From positions 1 through 41,371 of the forward strand of contig JAUNJF010000027.1 of NCBI GenBank assembly GCA_030533405.1: 41,371 bases of DNA, read 5' to 3'. The DNA is from Eubacteriales bacterium (GTDB lineage: Bacteria; Bacillota; Clostridia; Lachnospirales; Lachnospiraceae). The notes under the pieces are model-generated. The model saw only the letters and a program-made list of their open reading frames with translations. It did no database searches and was not told where the DNA came from. Every line of letters begins with the position of its first letter. Position 1 is the stretch's first letter. Made by a program: the position numbers and the translations under genes. This document shows, piece by piece, positions 1 through 8,731 of the stretch.

Positions 1-38
1 TGGTACATAAGGTCACAAAGTACGTGACCTAAGTACCA
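1..38. other. Two-part inverted repeat at window edge
   Basis: TGGTAC (1-6) pairs with GTACCA (33-38), and AGGTCAC (10-16) pairs with GTGACCT (24-30), around the 7-base loop 17-23. The arms may continue left of the window. No T-tract follows on the + strand, so it is not a standard terminator for an upstream + gene. It could be the end of a terminator read on the other strand or an operator for the ABC operon that follows. Function unknown. In the rest of 39-148 I see no convincing promoter. Confidence 0.5.
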
Positions 39-148
39 ACATACATAAATATCCCAACTTAGATAGTTGTTTATATTGTACAACTTTAATTTACAAATCG
101 GGAGTTTCGCAATTACCTAAGTATATAAGGATAAGGGAGGATTTGACC

Positions 149-1177
149 GTGATTGAAGTCAAGAATATTGTAAAACAATATGGAGATCATTTGGCAGTGG
201 ATCACCTGTCATTTCATGTGGAAAAAGGACAGATTTATGGTTTTTTGGGACCGAATGGTGCAGGAAAATCAACGACCATGAATATGATTACTGGATATCT
301 TGCCTCAAATGAGGGAACTGTGGTAATTAATGGACATGATATTTTGGAAGAGCCGGAGGAGGCAAAGAAATGTATTGGATATTTGCCGGAGATACCGCCT
401 CTTTATGTGGATATGACGGTTATGGAGTATTTAAATTTTGTAGCTGGACTAAAAAATGTACCCAAAGCAGAAAAAGAGAGTGTGCTTTTGGATGTGATAG
501 AAAAAACATATCTGGATTCGGTGAAAGATCGTTTGATTAAGAATTTATCAAAAGGATATAAGCAGCGTGTGGGACTTGCACAGGCGTTGATTGGAAATCC
601 AGAGGTACTGATTTTGGATGAGCCGACGGTTGGTCTTGATCCAAAACAGATTATTGAGATTCGTGAGCTGGTAAAGGAATTGGCTAAGGATCATACAATT
701 ATTTTGAGTTCTCATATTTTATCAGAGGTAAGTGCACTTTGTGACCAGATTATGATTATATCGCATGGAAAATTGGTTGCGTGTGACACACCAGAGAATC
801 TGAGTCGTAGCGTAACAGGAAAAACAACATTAAAGATAAAAGTGTTGGATAAAGATCAGAAGGTTGCCAGCCTTTTGGAAAATCATTTCGCAAATCGTGC
901 TGTGATTACTGCAGATGCTTTAGATACAGAGGATATGAAGGAGAATATGTGGAGTGGAAGCATCGAAACAGATGGAAATGTGGATATTCGAGAAGAATTA
1001 TTTTATTTGTTGTCGGATGCAAAATGTCCTGTGATGCAAATGATTCCTTCAAAGTTATCATTGGAAGATATTTTCTTAGAGTTAACAGACGATACGCAGT
1101 CTGAACAGGAAATGGAAGATTTGGAAGAGTCTGCTCAGGATATGCAAGAGGAGGTAGCACATGAAAGCGATATATAA
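149..1177 (+). CDS. ABC transporter ATP-binding protein (GldA-like)
   Basis: This is the cytoplasmic ATPase of an ABC-2 type exporter. Walker A GPNGAGKST lies near residues 34-42, the signature LSKGYKQRVGLAQAL and Walker B VLILDEPTVGLD follow, and a switch histidine lies in SSHIL. The roughly 100-residue tail after the ATPase core is typical of the GldA/CcmA/NatA group. I place the start at GTG 149 because GGAGG (136-140) is 8 bases upstream; the in-frame TTG at 143 is only 2 bases from it. The stop overlaps the permease start by 17 bases, so the two are translationally coupled. The acidic C-terminus (E/D/Q-rich) is unconserved-looking. The substrate cannot be read from sequence. 342 aa. Confidence 0.88.
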   Translation: MIEVKNIVKQYGDHLAVDHLSFHVEKGQIYGFLGPNGAGKSTTMNMITGYLASNEGTVVINGHDILEEPEEAKKCIGYLPEIPPLYVDMTVMEYLNFVAGLKNVPKAEKESVLLDVIEKTYLDSVKDRLIKNLSKGYKQRVGLAQALIGNPEVLILDEPTVGLDPKQIIEIRELVKELAKDHTIILSSHILSEVSALCDQIMIISHGKLVACDTPENLSRSVTGKTTLKIKVLDKDQKVASLLENHFANRAVITADALDTEDMKENMWSGSIETDGNVDIREELFYLLSDAKCPVMQMIPSKLSLEDIFLELTDDTQSEQEMEDLEESAQDMQEEVAHESDI

Positions 1178-2024
1178 AAGAGAATTAGCGAGTTATTTCA
1201 AGTCGATGATAGGATATGTATTCATGTTTTTTGTTTTTTTCATCGTGGGTGTTTATTTTAGAGCTTACAACCTCGCGTATGCGTATCCAACGATTGCAGC
1301 GACGTTAAGTAGTATTACGTTTTTGTTTTTGGTTGCGATTCCGATTCTTACGATGCGTGTGCTTTCAGAGGAACGAAAACAAAAGACAGATCAGCTTTTA
1401 TTAACAGCGCCTGTTTCGGTTCGTAAGATTGTTTGTGGAAAGTATTTTGCACTTGGAACAGTATATGCCATCCCGATGGCGGTCATTTCCTTGTATCCTT
1501 TGATTTTGCGTTCGTTTGGTAAAATATCATATGCGCAAAATTATACTGCGATTTTGGGATTCTTTTTGCTTGGCTTGACGAATATCGCAATTGGAATGTT
1601 CATTTCCTCTTTGACAGAGAATCAGATTGTTGCTGCAGTGTTGACATTTATTGCAATGTTTGTGTGTTATATGATTACTGCGTTGGAGAGCTTGTTCACA
1701 GATACAGCAAAGGCTTCCTTTGGTGTGACAGTTGTTTTGTGTTTGATATTTGCAGCATTTTTGTATTTTATGACCAAAAGCTATGTGGTTGCTGGCTTGG
1801 TCGGTGTTGTTCTTGAAATTGTAGCGATTTTAGTATATGTAATCAAAGCTTCCTTATATGAAGGGTTTGTTACAAGCATTATGGAGATGTTTAATTTAGA
1901 TGGAAGATTTCAGTCGTTTGTCGGTGGAACAATTGATTTAAAGGCGATTTTTTATTTTCTTTCTGTAATCTTTGTGTTTGTATTTTTGACCATCCAGTCT
2001 GTGAATAAGAGACGTTGGAGTTAA
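1161..2024 (+). CDS. ABC-2 type permease (GldF-like)
   Basis: Membrane partner of the preceding ATPase. The 287-residue protein has about six hydrophobic segments: near residues 15-35, 45-65, 95-115, 130-150, 155-175 and further pairs toward the C-terminus ending at 260-280. The layout (short cytoplasmic N-terminus MKAIYKRELASYF, then a TM segment) is classic for ABC-2 permeases such as GldF. The ATG is preceded by GAGGAGG and lies inside the end of the ATPase gene. The downstream gldG-like gene begins 13 bases after the stop. Together the genes match the GldA-GldF-GldG arrangement found well outside gliding bacteria; here it is probably an export or envelope function, substrate unknown. Confidence 0.85.
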   Translation: MKAIYKRELASYFKSMIGYVFMFFVFFIVGVYFRAYNLAYAYPTIAATLSSITFLFLVAIPILTMRVLSEERKQKTDQLLLTAPVSVRKIVCGKYFALGTVYAIPMAVISLYPLILRSFGKISYAQNYTAILGFFLLGLTNIAIGMFISSLTENQIVAAVLTFIAMFVCYMITALESLFTDTAKASFGVTVVLCLIFAAFLYFMTKSYVVAGLVGVVLEIVAILVYVIKASLYEGFVTSIMEMFNLDGRFQSFVGGTIDLKAIFYFLSVIFVFVFLTIQSVNKRRWS

Positions 2025-2037
2025 GGAGGTGCGAAAA

Positions 2038-3477
2038 ATGGCGAAAAAAGAACGAAAAGCATTGCGAAATGGAAGCTACAGCGTTGTGCTTTCTATTGTA
2101 GTGATTGCAATTGTGATTCTATTGAATAAAATGGTGGATCAGATTCCTGTAAAATATACACAGTTTGATATTAGTACAGGTAAGCTGTTTACAATTGGTC
2201 AGGAAACAAAGGATATACTTGGAAAGCTTGATCAGAATATTACGATTTATTATATTACACAAAATGGAAATGAAGACAGCAATATTGAAAAGCTGTTGGA
2301 ACAGTACAAAGCAAATTCAAAGCATATCAAAGTAGAGAAAAAGGATCCGATTGTGAATCCAAGTTTTACAAAAAAATATGCGGAGGAAGGTGTTGCAGAA
2401 AACAGTTTGATTGTAGAGTGCGGAGAGCGTAATAAAATCATTTCTTATGAAAACATTTATGCATCGTCGATTGATTATACGACGTATCAACAGTCTGTGA
2501 CAGGATTTGATGGGGAAGGTCAGATTACGAGTGCTATCTCCTATGTTACATCAGACTCGTTGCCTAAGGTATATTATGTGGAAGGCCATAATGAGGTTGC
2601 ACTTCCAACGGCTGTGAAAGAGCGTATTGAGAAGACAAATGTGGAACTGGTGTCTCTTAGTTTGCTGACTTCAGATGGTATTCCAGAAGATGCCTCAGGT
2701 CTTTTGTTAAATGCACCAAGCAATGATTATTCCAATGATGAAGTGCAAAAAATTATGGATTATCTAAATGAAGGTGGTAGAGTCATGGTCTTATCTGACT
2801 ATGTGGATCGTGATTTACCAAATTATCATAGTATTTTAGACCATTTTGGCATCGAAGTGGTGGATGGTGTTGTCGTTGAGGCGGATCAGAAGCATTATGT
2901 GGAGAAACCATACCTCCTTGTCCCAAATATCGAGTATAGTGATGTGACAGCAGATATGACAAATGGTTCACAATATGTGTTGATTTCGGGTAGTGAAGGA
3001 TATCGTGTAAAAGATGAAGTTGGGGAATCCATTCAGACAAAGGAAGTACTCACAACATCGGATCGTGCGATTGTAAAAACCAATCCGAAGGAAATGAAGT
3101 CATATGAAAAAGAAGATGGTGATCAGGAGGGACCATTTGCAGTGGCAGTGACAGCAACAGAAACACTTGCAGGAGATGATCAATCGTCATCGAAGGAGGC
3201 AAGAGTGGTTGCAATCGCTTCTTCTACGATTTTAGAGGAGTCATTAAACAATTCTGTAGCAGATGGTAATTTTACATTATATGTCAATGCACTGAATTGG
3301 TTAGTGGATCAGCCGGATGCACAGGCGGTATCGATTCCAAGCAAATCATTAGAAATACAATTTTTAACAGTAACTGCTGCAAAAGGAATTTTAGTTTCTT
3401 TGATTGTGTGCTTCGTGTTGCCATTTGCATGCCTGATTGTGGGCGGAGTCATTTGTTTGCGCAGAAGAAGAAAGTAG
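2038..3477 (+). CDS. GldG-like ABC-associated extracytoplasmic protein
   Basis: 479-residue protein with an N-terminal membrane anchor (about residues 17-33) and a second one at the extreme C-terminus (about 450-473) followed by a basic RRRRK tail. The large domain between them would face the outside. It resembles the GldG / ABC-type uncharacterized transport domain: Q-F-D-I-S-x-G-K-L-F-T near the start, a DPxxNP-like element and a YYVEGHNE segment. The start is ATG 2038, 7 bases after AAGGAGGT; the in-frame GTG at 2029 is part of that ribosome binding site. It sits between the permease and the DUF4340 gene. Its role in the complex is inferred from gene order. Confidence 0.8.
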   Translation: MAKKERKALRNGSYSVVLSIVVIAIVILLNKMVDQIPVKYTQFDISTGKLFTIGQETKDILGKLDQNITIYYITQNGNEDSNIEKLLEQYKANSKHIKVEKKDPIVNPSFTKKYAEEGVAENSLIVECGERNKIISYENIYASSIDYTTYQQSVTGFDGEGQITSAISYVTSDSLPKVYYVEGHNEVALPTAVKERIEKTNVELVSLSLLTSDGIPEDASGLLLNAPSNDYSNDEVQKIMDYLNEGGRVMVLSDYVDRDLPNYHSILDHFGIEVVDGVVVEADQKHYVEKPYLLVPNIEYSDVTADMTNGSQYVLISGSEGYRVKDEVGESIQTKEVLTTSDRAIVKTNPKEMKSYEKEDGDQEGPFAVAVTATETLAGDDQSSSKEARVVAIASSTILEESLNNSVADGNFTLYVNALNWLVDQPDAQAVSIPSKSLEIQFLTVTAAKGILVSLIVCFVLPFACLIVGGVICLRRRRK

Positions 3478-3496
3478 GGCTTGGAAGGAGCGTAGA

Positions 3497-3505
3497 ATGA
3501 CATGA
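3497..3505 (+). other. Two-codon ORF (ATG ACA TGA) overlapping next start
   Basis: ATG-ACA-TGA at 3497-3505 is 6 bases from AAGGAG (3485-3490), a better spacing than the true ATG at 3502, which is 11 bases away. The TGA overlaps the real start as ATGA. It may be chance, or may set translation level by termination-reinitiation. Confidence 0.3.
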
Positions 3506-4050
3506 AAAAAGGAAAAACATTGATTCTATTAATTGTGGTGATGATTGCGTTTGTGTTGATTTATTTTAAAATGGCACAAAAGAATGTAGCTTCAGATGAG
3601 GTGGAAGAAACTGCAACACAGGAAGCGGTTTTGCAGATAAAACAGGCGGATGTAACGGCGGTATGCTTTTCGCTAGAGGGAAAGCCAGTAACCTTTAAAA
3701 AGGTAGAGAATACCTGGGTAGTAGATGGGGATGAGAACTTTGAGGTAAATCAAAGCGAGCTCAATAGTAAACTATCTACTCTGCTTGAAATGACATCTGC
3801 AAGAACGTTGGAAAATGTAGAAAGCTTAGATGAATATGGATTGAAGCAGCCGATGCAGACGGTGGAGATTACTTTGCAGGATGGAACGATGGAAACAGTG
3901 TATTTTGGTGACATCAACGATTCAACTGCAAACAGCTATGTTTATCTTGAAAGCGACCCTACAAAGGTGTACACTGTAATCTATAGTGTGGAACGCGCTT
4001 TTGAGGGTGAGTTAGAAGCGTATCGTGCCACGACGGAAACAGAAGAATAA
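3502..4050 (+). CDS. DUF4340 domain-containing protein
   Basis: 182 residues with an N-terminal signal anchor (LILLIVVMIAFVLIYFKM, about 6-23) and an extracytoplasmic DUF4340-type domain. Recognisable parts are the repeated beta units built round an F-x-K-V-E-N-T-W-V-V-D-G segment and the L-D-E-Y-G-L-K-Q-P motif followed by a V-Y-F-G-D turn; in this family this motif is usually the L.xYGLxxP element. It is the last gene of the GldA/F/G-like operon, 24 bases after the GldG-like stop. DUF4340 proteins commonly accompany this transporter type. Biochemical function is unknown. It is short for the family, which often has two repeats of the unit. Confidence 0.8.
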   Translation: MKKGKTLILLIVVMIAFVLIYFKMAQKNVASDEVEETATQEAVLQIKQADVTAVCFSLEGKPVTFKKVENTWVVDGDENFEVNQSELNSKLSTLLEMTSARTLENVESLDEYGLKQPMQTVEITLQDGTMETVYFGDINDSTANSYVYLESDPTKVYTVIYSVERAFEGELEAYRATTETEE

Positions 4051-4086
4051 TACCTAAATAATTATAAGGTGGAGAGGAGATAGCAC

Positions 4087-4623
4087 ATGCCAGATTATAT
4101 GACGACTTATGGAGGAACTCATTTTTATCCGACAAAACCGGTGATGGAGGACATTCATATTCGGGATATAGCGCATGCGCTATCTCTTCTTTGTCGTGGA
4201 AATGGTCAGGTGACACATTTCTTTTCTGTGGGACAGCATTGCATCAATTGCTGTCGTGAGGCAAAGGCGAGAGGCTATTCCAATCGACTTGTGTTAGCAT
4301 GTCTTTTGCATGATGCGAGCGAAGCGTATATGGCGGATTTGATTCGTCCGCTCAAAAAGGATATGCCGGAGTATATTAGACACGAAGAACATTTACTTCA
4401 GGTAATTTATGAAAAATACTTAGGAAGTCCTTTGTCAGAGGAAGAACAGCGACTTGTGAAGATTGTGGATGATGACATGTTGTATTTTGATATGTTGAAT
4501 TTATTAAAGGAGCCGCAAAACAGACCAGAGCCTGTGATGAAAAGCGATTTTTCGCAGGAATTTGTTCCGTTTGAACAGGTGGAACAGCAATATTTGGAGC
4601 TGTTTCATCAATATTATAATTAA
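4087..4623 (+). CDS. HD-domain phosphohydrolase
   Basis: 178-residue cytoplasmic HD-superfamily protein of the COG1896/YfbR-like type, which are metal-dependent phosphohydrolases, often acting on nucleotides. Seen in the sequence: an N-terminal TYGGTHFYPTKP segment and an I-x-D-I-A-H-A-L-S helix typical of the group, first metal histidine in F-S-V-G-Q-H-C, the catalytic HD in LLHDASEAY (about residues 78-86), and the later aspartate in K-I-V-D-D-D. The start follows GGAGAGGAG. It lies 36 bases behind the DUF4340 gene and may be co-transcribed, though it is not functionally linked to the transporter in any obvious way. The exact substrate is not known. Confidence 0.85.
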   Translation: MPDYMTTYGGTHFYPTKPVMEDIHIRDIAHALSLLCRGNGQVTHFFSVGQHCINCCREAKARGYSNRLVLACLLHDASEAYMADLIRPLKKDMPEYIRHEEHLLQVIYEKYLGSPLSEEEQRLVKIVDDDMLYFDMLNLLKEPQNRPEPVMKSDFSQEFVPFEQVEQQYLELFHQYYN

Positions 4624-4646
4624 TTATGTAATTTATTTTTTTAAAA

Positions 4647-4676
4647 AGAGTAGATGAGATGGGTTGCATCTACTCT
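4647..4676. terminator. Hairpin downstream of HD gene
   Basis: A perfect 10-bp inverted repeat AGAGTAGATG / CATCTACTCT with a 10-base loop. On the + strand no clean T-run follows (ATATATAG), whereas on the - strand a T5 run would follow. It probably ends the HD-gene transcript, weakly, and separates it from the rpoB promoter. Confidence 0.5.
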
Positions 4677-4754
4677 ATATATAGAAGAAACATTTCTTAT
4701 TAGCCCAATATCTATACATCAAAAAAATATTCATGAAATTCTTGAAAATTCTGG

Positions 4755-4783
4755 TTGACATTGGAAAATCCGAATGCTACAAT
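4755..4783 (+). promoter_or_regulatory. Sigma-A promoter of rpoB-rpoC
   Basis: TTGACA (4755-4760), 17-base spacer, TACAAT (4778-4783), with an extended -10 TGC immediately before it. This is close to an ideal vegetative promoter. The start of transcription is expected near 4790, giving a leader of roughly 88 bases. That leader holds a 7-bp hairpin (4829-4846) capped by a GAAA tetraloop. Confidence 0.9.
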
Positions 4784-4828
4784 ATTAAAATGTCATTATT
4801 GTGGGTAATAGTCTGCAATTTTACAAGC

Positions 4829-4846
4829 CGACGCTGAAAAGCGTTG
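4829..4846 (+). promoter_or_regulatory. rpoB leader hairpin with GAAA tetraloop
   Basis: CGACGCT (4829-4835) pairs with AGCGTTG (4840-4846), with one G-U pair, around a GAAA loop. It lies 31 bases before the rpoB start and is not followed by a T-run, so it is a leader structure and not a terminator. Whether it is regulatory is unknown. Confidence 0.5.
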
Positions 4847-4877
4847 AAAATACTAAATTCAAGGGGTGAATACGTCG

Positions 4878-7800
4878 ATGGAAAAGAGCAGAATTAGTCC
4901 TGTGAAAGCGGGTAAAGGAATCCGAATGAGTTATTCCAGACAAAAGGAAGTACTCGAGATGCCAAATTTGATCGAAGTACAAAAGGACTCATACAATTGG
5001 TTCTTGGAAGCAGGACTTAAAGAAGTGTTCGAAGACATTTCTCCAATCACAGATTATAGTGGTCAGTTAAGCTTGGAATTTATTGATTTCCAGCTATGTG
5101 AGGAGGATGTTAAGTACTCAATTGAGGAATGCAAGGAAAGAGATGCAACATATGCTGCACCTCTCAAAGTGAATGTACGTCTTCATAATAAGGAAACCGA
5201 TGAAATCAATCAACATGATATTTTTATGGGTGATTTGCCTTTGATGACAGAGACTGGTACTTTTGTAATTAATGGTGCTGAGCGTGTTATCGTAAGTCAG
5301 TTGGTTCGTTCGCCGGGTATTTACTATGCAATCGGACATGATAAGTTAGGAAAAACATTGTATTCATGTACAGTTATTCCAAATCGTGGTGCATGGTTAG
5401 AGTATGAAACAGATTCCAATGACGTATTTTACGTTCGTGTAGATAGAACAAGAAAGGTACCTATTACGGTATTGATTCGTTCATTAGGTATTGGAACGAA
5501 TGAAGAAATCAAAGATTTATTTGGTGACGAGCCAAAGATTATTGCAAGTTTAGAGAAGGATCCATCTACCAATTATGAAGAGGGTCTTTTGGAGTTATAC
5601 AAGAAGATTCGTCCGGGTGAGCCTTTGGCTGTGGAAAGTGCAGAGAGCTTGATCAACGCAATGTTCTTTGATCCAAGAAGATATGATCTTGCAAAGGTTG
5701 GACGTTATAAGTTCAATAAGAAGTTAGCACTTAAGAACCGTATTGCTGGTCATGTGCTTGCTGAGGATGTTGTTAGCCCAGTTACAGGTGAGATTCTTGC
5801 AAAGGCAGGAGATAAGGTAACAAGAGATTTGGCTACTGAGATCCAGAATGCTGCAGTACCATTTGTTATGATTCAGACAGAGACTCGTAACGTGAAGGTA
5901 TTGTCTAACTTAATGGTTGACATGAAAGAGTATGTTGACTTTGATGTAGAAGAATTAGGTGTAACAGAGGATGTATTCTATCCAGTGTTAGCACAGATGT
6001 TAGAGGAATATACAGATGTTGAGGAATTGAAGAGAGCAATCAAGAGAGACATTCATGATTTGATTCCAAAGCATATTACAAAAGAGGATATTTTGGCCTC
6101 TATTAGTTATAATATCCATTTAGAGTATGGCGTTGGTAACGATGATGACATTGACCACTTAGGTAATCGTCGTATCCGTGCCGTTGGTGAACTTTTACAG
6201 AACCAGTATCGTATCGGTCTTTCAAGATTAGAGAGAGTGGTTCGTGAGAGAATGTCAACACAGGATATTGATACAATTTCACCACAGTCCTTGATTAATA
6301 TTAAGCCAGTAACTGCAGCTGTGAAGGAGTTCTTTGGTAGTTCTCAGTTATCACAGTTCATGGATCAGAATAATCCGCTTTCTGAGTTGACTCATAAGAG
6401 ACGTTTATCAGCACTTGGTCCTGGTGGTTTGTCAAGAGATAGAGCCGGATTCGAGGTTCGAGATGTTCACTATACACACTATGGTAGAATGTGTCCAATC
6501 GAGACTCCTGAAGGTCCTAACATCGGTTTGATTAACTCTTTGGCTACTTATGCAAGAATTAATGAGTACGGATTTGTTGAGGCTCCTTATCGTAAGCTTG
6601 ATAAGAGTGATCCAAGCAATCCGGTTGTAACCGATGAGGTTGTATATTTAACTGCAGATGAAGAAGATAATTATGTAGTTGCACAGGCGAACGAGGCAAT
6701 TAATCCAGATGGAACATTTAAGAGAACTCGTATCGCAGGTCGTTATAGAGAAGAGACTGCTGAGTTTGATCGTACCAGAGTAGATTTGATGGACGTATCT
6801 CCTAAGATGGTATTCTCAGTAGCTACATCCATGATTCCATTCTTACAGAATGATGATGCGAACCGTGCCCTCATGGGTTCCAACATGCAGCGTCAGGCCG
6901 TTCCACTTCTTAGAACAGAGTCTTGTGTTGTTGGTACTGGTATGGAAGCGAAAGCTGCCGTAGACTCAGGTGTTTGTATCGTTGCAAAGAGAGATGGTGT
7001 TGTAGAGAAGTCTACAAGTAAGGAAATCATTGTAAAATGTGATGATGGAACAAAGGATACTTACCATGTAATTAAGTTTGCACGTAGTAACCAGGGTAAC
7101 TGTATGAATCAGAGACCTATCGTTGTAAAGGGTGATCGTGTTAAAGCTGGTGAAGTAATCGCTGATGGTGCATCTACTGCAGGCGGTGAGATTGCACTTG
7201 GACAGAATCCATTGATCGGATTTATGACTTGGGAAGGTTATAACTACGAGGATGCTGTATTATTAAGTGAAAGATTAGTACAAGAGGATGTATATACATC
7301 TGTTCATATTGAAGAGTATGAAGCAGAAGCACGTGATACAAAGTTAGGACCAGAAGAGATTACAAGAGATCTTGCAGGTCTTGGTCCAGATGTATTAAAG
7401 GATTTGGACGAGAATGGTATCATTCGTATTGGTGCAGAGGTTCGTGCTGGTGATATCTTAGTTGGTAAGGTTACTCCAAAGGGAGAGACAGAGCTTACTG
7501 CAGAAGAGAGACTTCTTCGTGCAATCTTTGGTGAGAAGGCAAGAGAGGTTCGTGATACATCTCTTCGTGTTCCACATGGTGCATTTGGTATCGTAATGGA
7601 TACAAAGGTATTTACAAGAGAAGCAGGCGATGAGCTTCCACCAGGAGTAAACAAGTCTGTTCGTGTATACATTGCACAGAAGAGAAAGATTAGCGTTGGT
7701 GATAAGATGGCTGGTCGTCATGGTAACAAGGGTGTAATTTCTCGTATTCTTCCAGTAGAAGATATGCCTTTCCTTCCAAATGGTCGTCCGCTTGATATCG

Positions 7801-8711
7801 TATTGAATCCTTTGGGTGTGCCTTCGCGTATGAACATCGGACAGGTGCTTGAGATTCACTTAGGTCTTGCTGCTAAGGCATTAGGTATTAAGATTGCAAC
7901 TCCTGTATTCGATGGTGCGAACGAGGAAGATATCATGGAGACACTCGAGATGGCAAATGATTACGTTAATACAGAGTGGGAAGACTTCGATAAGAAGTGG
8001 CGCTCACAGGTATCTGATGAAGTAATGGATTATTTATATGAGAACCGTGACCATAGAGAAGAGTGGAAGGGTGTTCCAATTAACAGCACTGGTAAGGTAA
8101 CACTTCGTGATGGTAGAACAGGTGAAGAATTTGATTCTCCAGTAACAATCGGATACATGCATTACTTGAAACTCCATCACTTGGTTGATGATAAGATTCA
8201 TGCTCGTTCAACTGGTCCATACTCATTGGTTACACAGCAGCCATTGGGTGGTAAGGCACAGTTCGGTGGACAGCGTTTCGGTGAGATGGAGGTTTGGGCT
8301 CTTGAGGCATATGGAGCTTCGTACACCTTACAGGAGATTCTTACTGTGAAGTCCGATGACGTAGTAGGACGTGTGAAGACTTATGAAGCAATCATTAAGG
8401 GTGACAATATTCCTGAACCAGGAATTCCAGAGTCATTCAAGGTATTGCTTAAAGAGTTCCAGTCACTTGCATTGGATGTCAGAGTGCTTAGAGAAGATAA
8501 CACAGAAGTTGAAATCAGCGAGAGTATTGATTATGGTAACGATGATATTCGTAACTTCGGTGATATGGATTATGATAAAGAAGAGTCAGAAATGCGTGAG
8601 CATGGTTATAGTGGCGTAGATGAGAATGACGAAGGCTTTGAACTTGAACAGGGTGAAGATTCTTACGAAGATGATAACTACGATAGCTATGATGATGACT
8701 ATGAGGAATAA
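4878..8711 (+). CDS. rpoB: DNA-directed RNA polymerase beta subunit
   Basis: 1277-residue beta subunit of RNA polymerase. The rifampicin pocket is intact at about 488-513 ([17 protein letters not shown]..., with D496, H506 and S511 equal to E. coli D516, H526 and S531), which predicts a susceptible form. Other universal blocks are visible: [31 protein letters not shown] and the C-terminal [24 protein letters not shown]. The last 40 or so residues are a very acidic, tyrosine-rich tail (D/E/Y), likely disordered. I use ATG 4878, 9 bases after AAGGGGTG; the in-frame GTG 4866 lies within that ribosome binding site. rplJ-rplL are not in front of it, as they usually are. Confidence 0.97.
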   Translation: MEKSRISPVKAGKGIRMSYSRQKEVLEMPNLIEVQKDSYNWFLEAGLKEVFEDISPITDYSGQLSLEFIDFQLCEEDVKYSIEECKERDATYAAPLKVNVRLHNKETDEINQHDIFMGDLPLMTETGTFVINGAERVIVSQLVRSPGIYYAIGHDKLGKTLYSCTVIPNRGAWLEYETDSNDVFYVRVDRTRKVPITVLIRSLGIGTNEEIKDLFGDEPKIIASLEKDPSTNYEEGLLELYKKIRPGEPLAVESAESLINAMFFDPRRYDLAKVGRYKFNKKLALKNRIAGHVLAEDVVSPVTGEILAKAGDKVTRDLATEIQNAAVPFVMIQTETRNVKVLSNLMVDMKEYVDFDVEELGVTEDVFYPVLAQMLEEYTDVEELKRAIKRDIHDLIPKHITKEDILASISYNIHLEYGVGNDDDIDHLGNRRIRAVGELLQNQYRIGLSRLERVVRERMSTQDIDTISPQSLINIKPVTAAVKEFFGSSQLSQFMDQNNPLSELTHKRRLSALGPGGLSRDRAGFEVRDVHYTHYGRMCPIETPEGPNIGLINSLATYARINEYGFVEAPYRKLDKSDPSNPVVTDEVVYLTADEEDNYVVAQANEAINPDGTFKRTRIAGRYREETAEFDRTRVDLMDVSPKMVFSVATSMIPFLQNDDANRALMGSNMQRQAVPLLRTESCVVGTGMEAKAAVDSGVCIVAKRDGVVEKSTSKEIIVKCDDGTKDTYHVIKFARSNQGNCMNQRPIVVKGDRVKAGEVIADGASTAGGEIALGQNPLIGFMTWEGYNYEDAVLLSERLVQEDVYTSVHIEEYEAEARDTKLGPEEITRDLAGLGPDVLKDLDENGIIRIGAEVRAGDILVGKVTPKGETELTAEERLLRAIFGEKAREVRDTSLRVPHGAFGIVMDTKVFTREAGDELPPGVNKSVRVYIAQKRKISVGDKMAGRHGNKGVISRILPVEDMPFLPNGRPLDIVLNPLGVPSRMNIGQVLEIHLGLAAKALGIKIATPVFDGANEEDIMETLEMANDYVNTEWEDFDKKWRSQVSDEVMDYLYENRDHREEWKGVPINSTGKVTLRDGRTGEEFDSPVTIGYMHYLKLHHLVDDKIHARSTGPYSLVTQQPLGGKAQFGGQRFGEMEVWALEAYGASYTLQEILTVKSDDVVGRVKTYEAIIKGDNIPEPGIPESFKVLLKEFQSLALDVRVLREDNTEVEISESIDYGNDDIRNFGDMDYDKEESEMREHGYSGVDENDEGFELEQGEDSYEDDNYDSYDDDYEE

Positions 8712-8731
8712 TGGAAGGAGAGCAAACATAA

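Noticed and set aside
7304-7859. Two - strand ORFs inside rpoB
   Set aside because: Shadow frames of highly biased rpoB codons.
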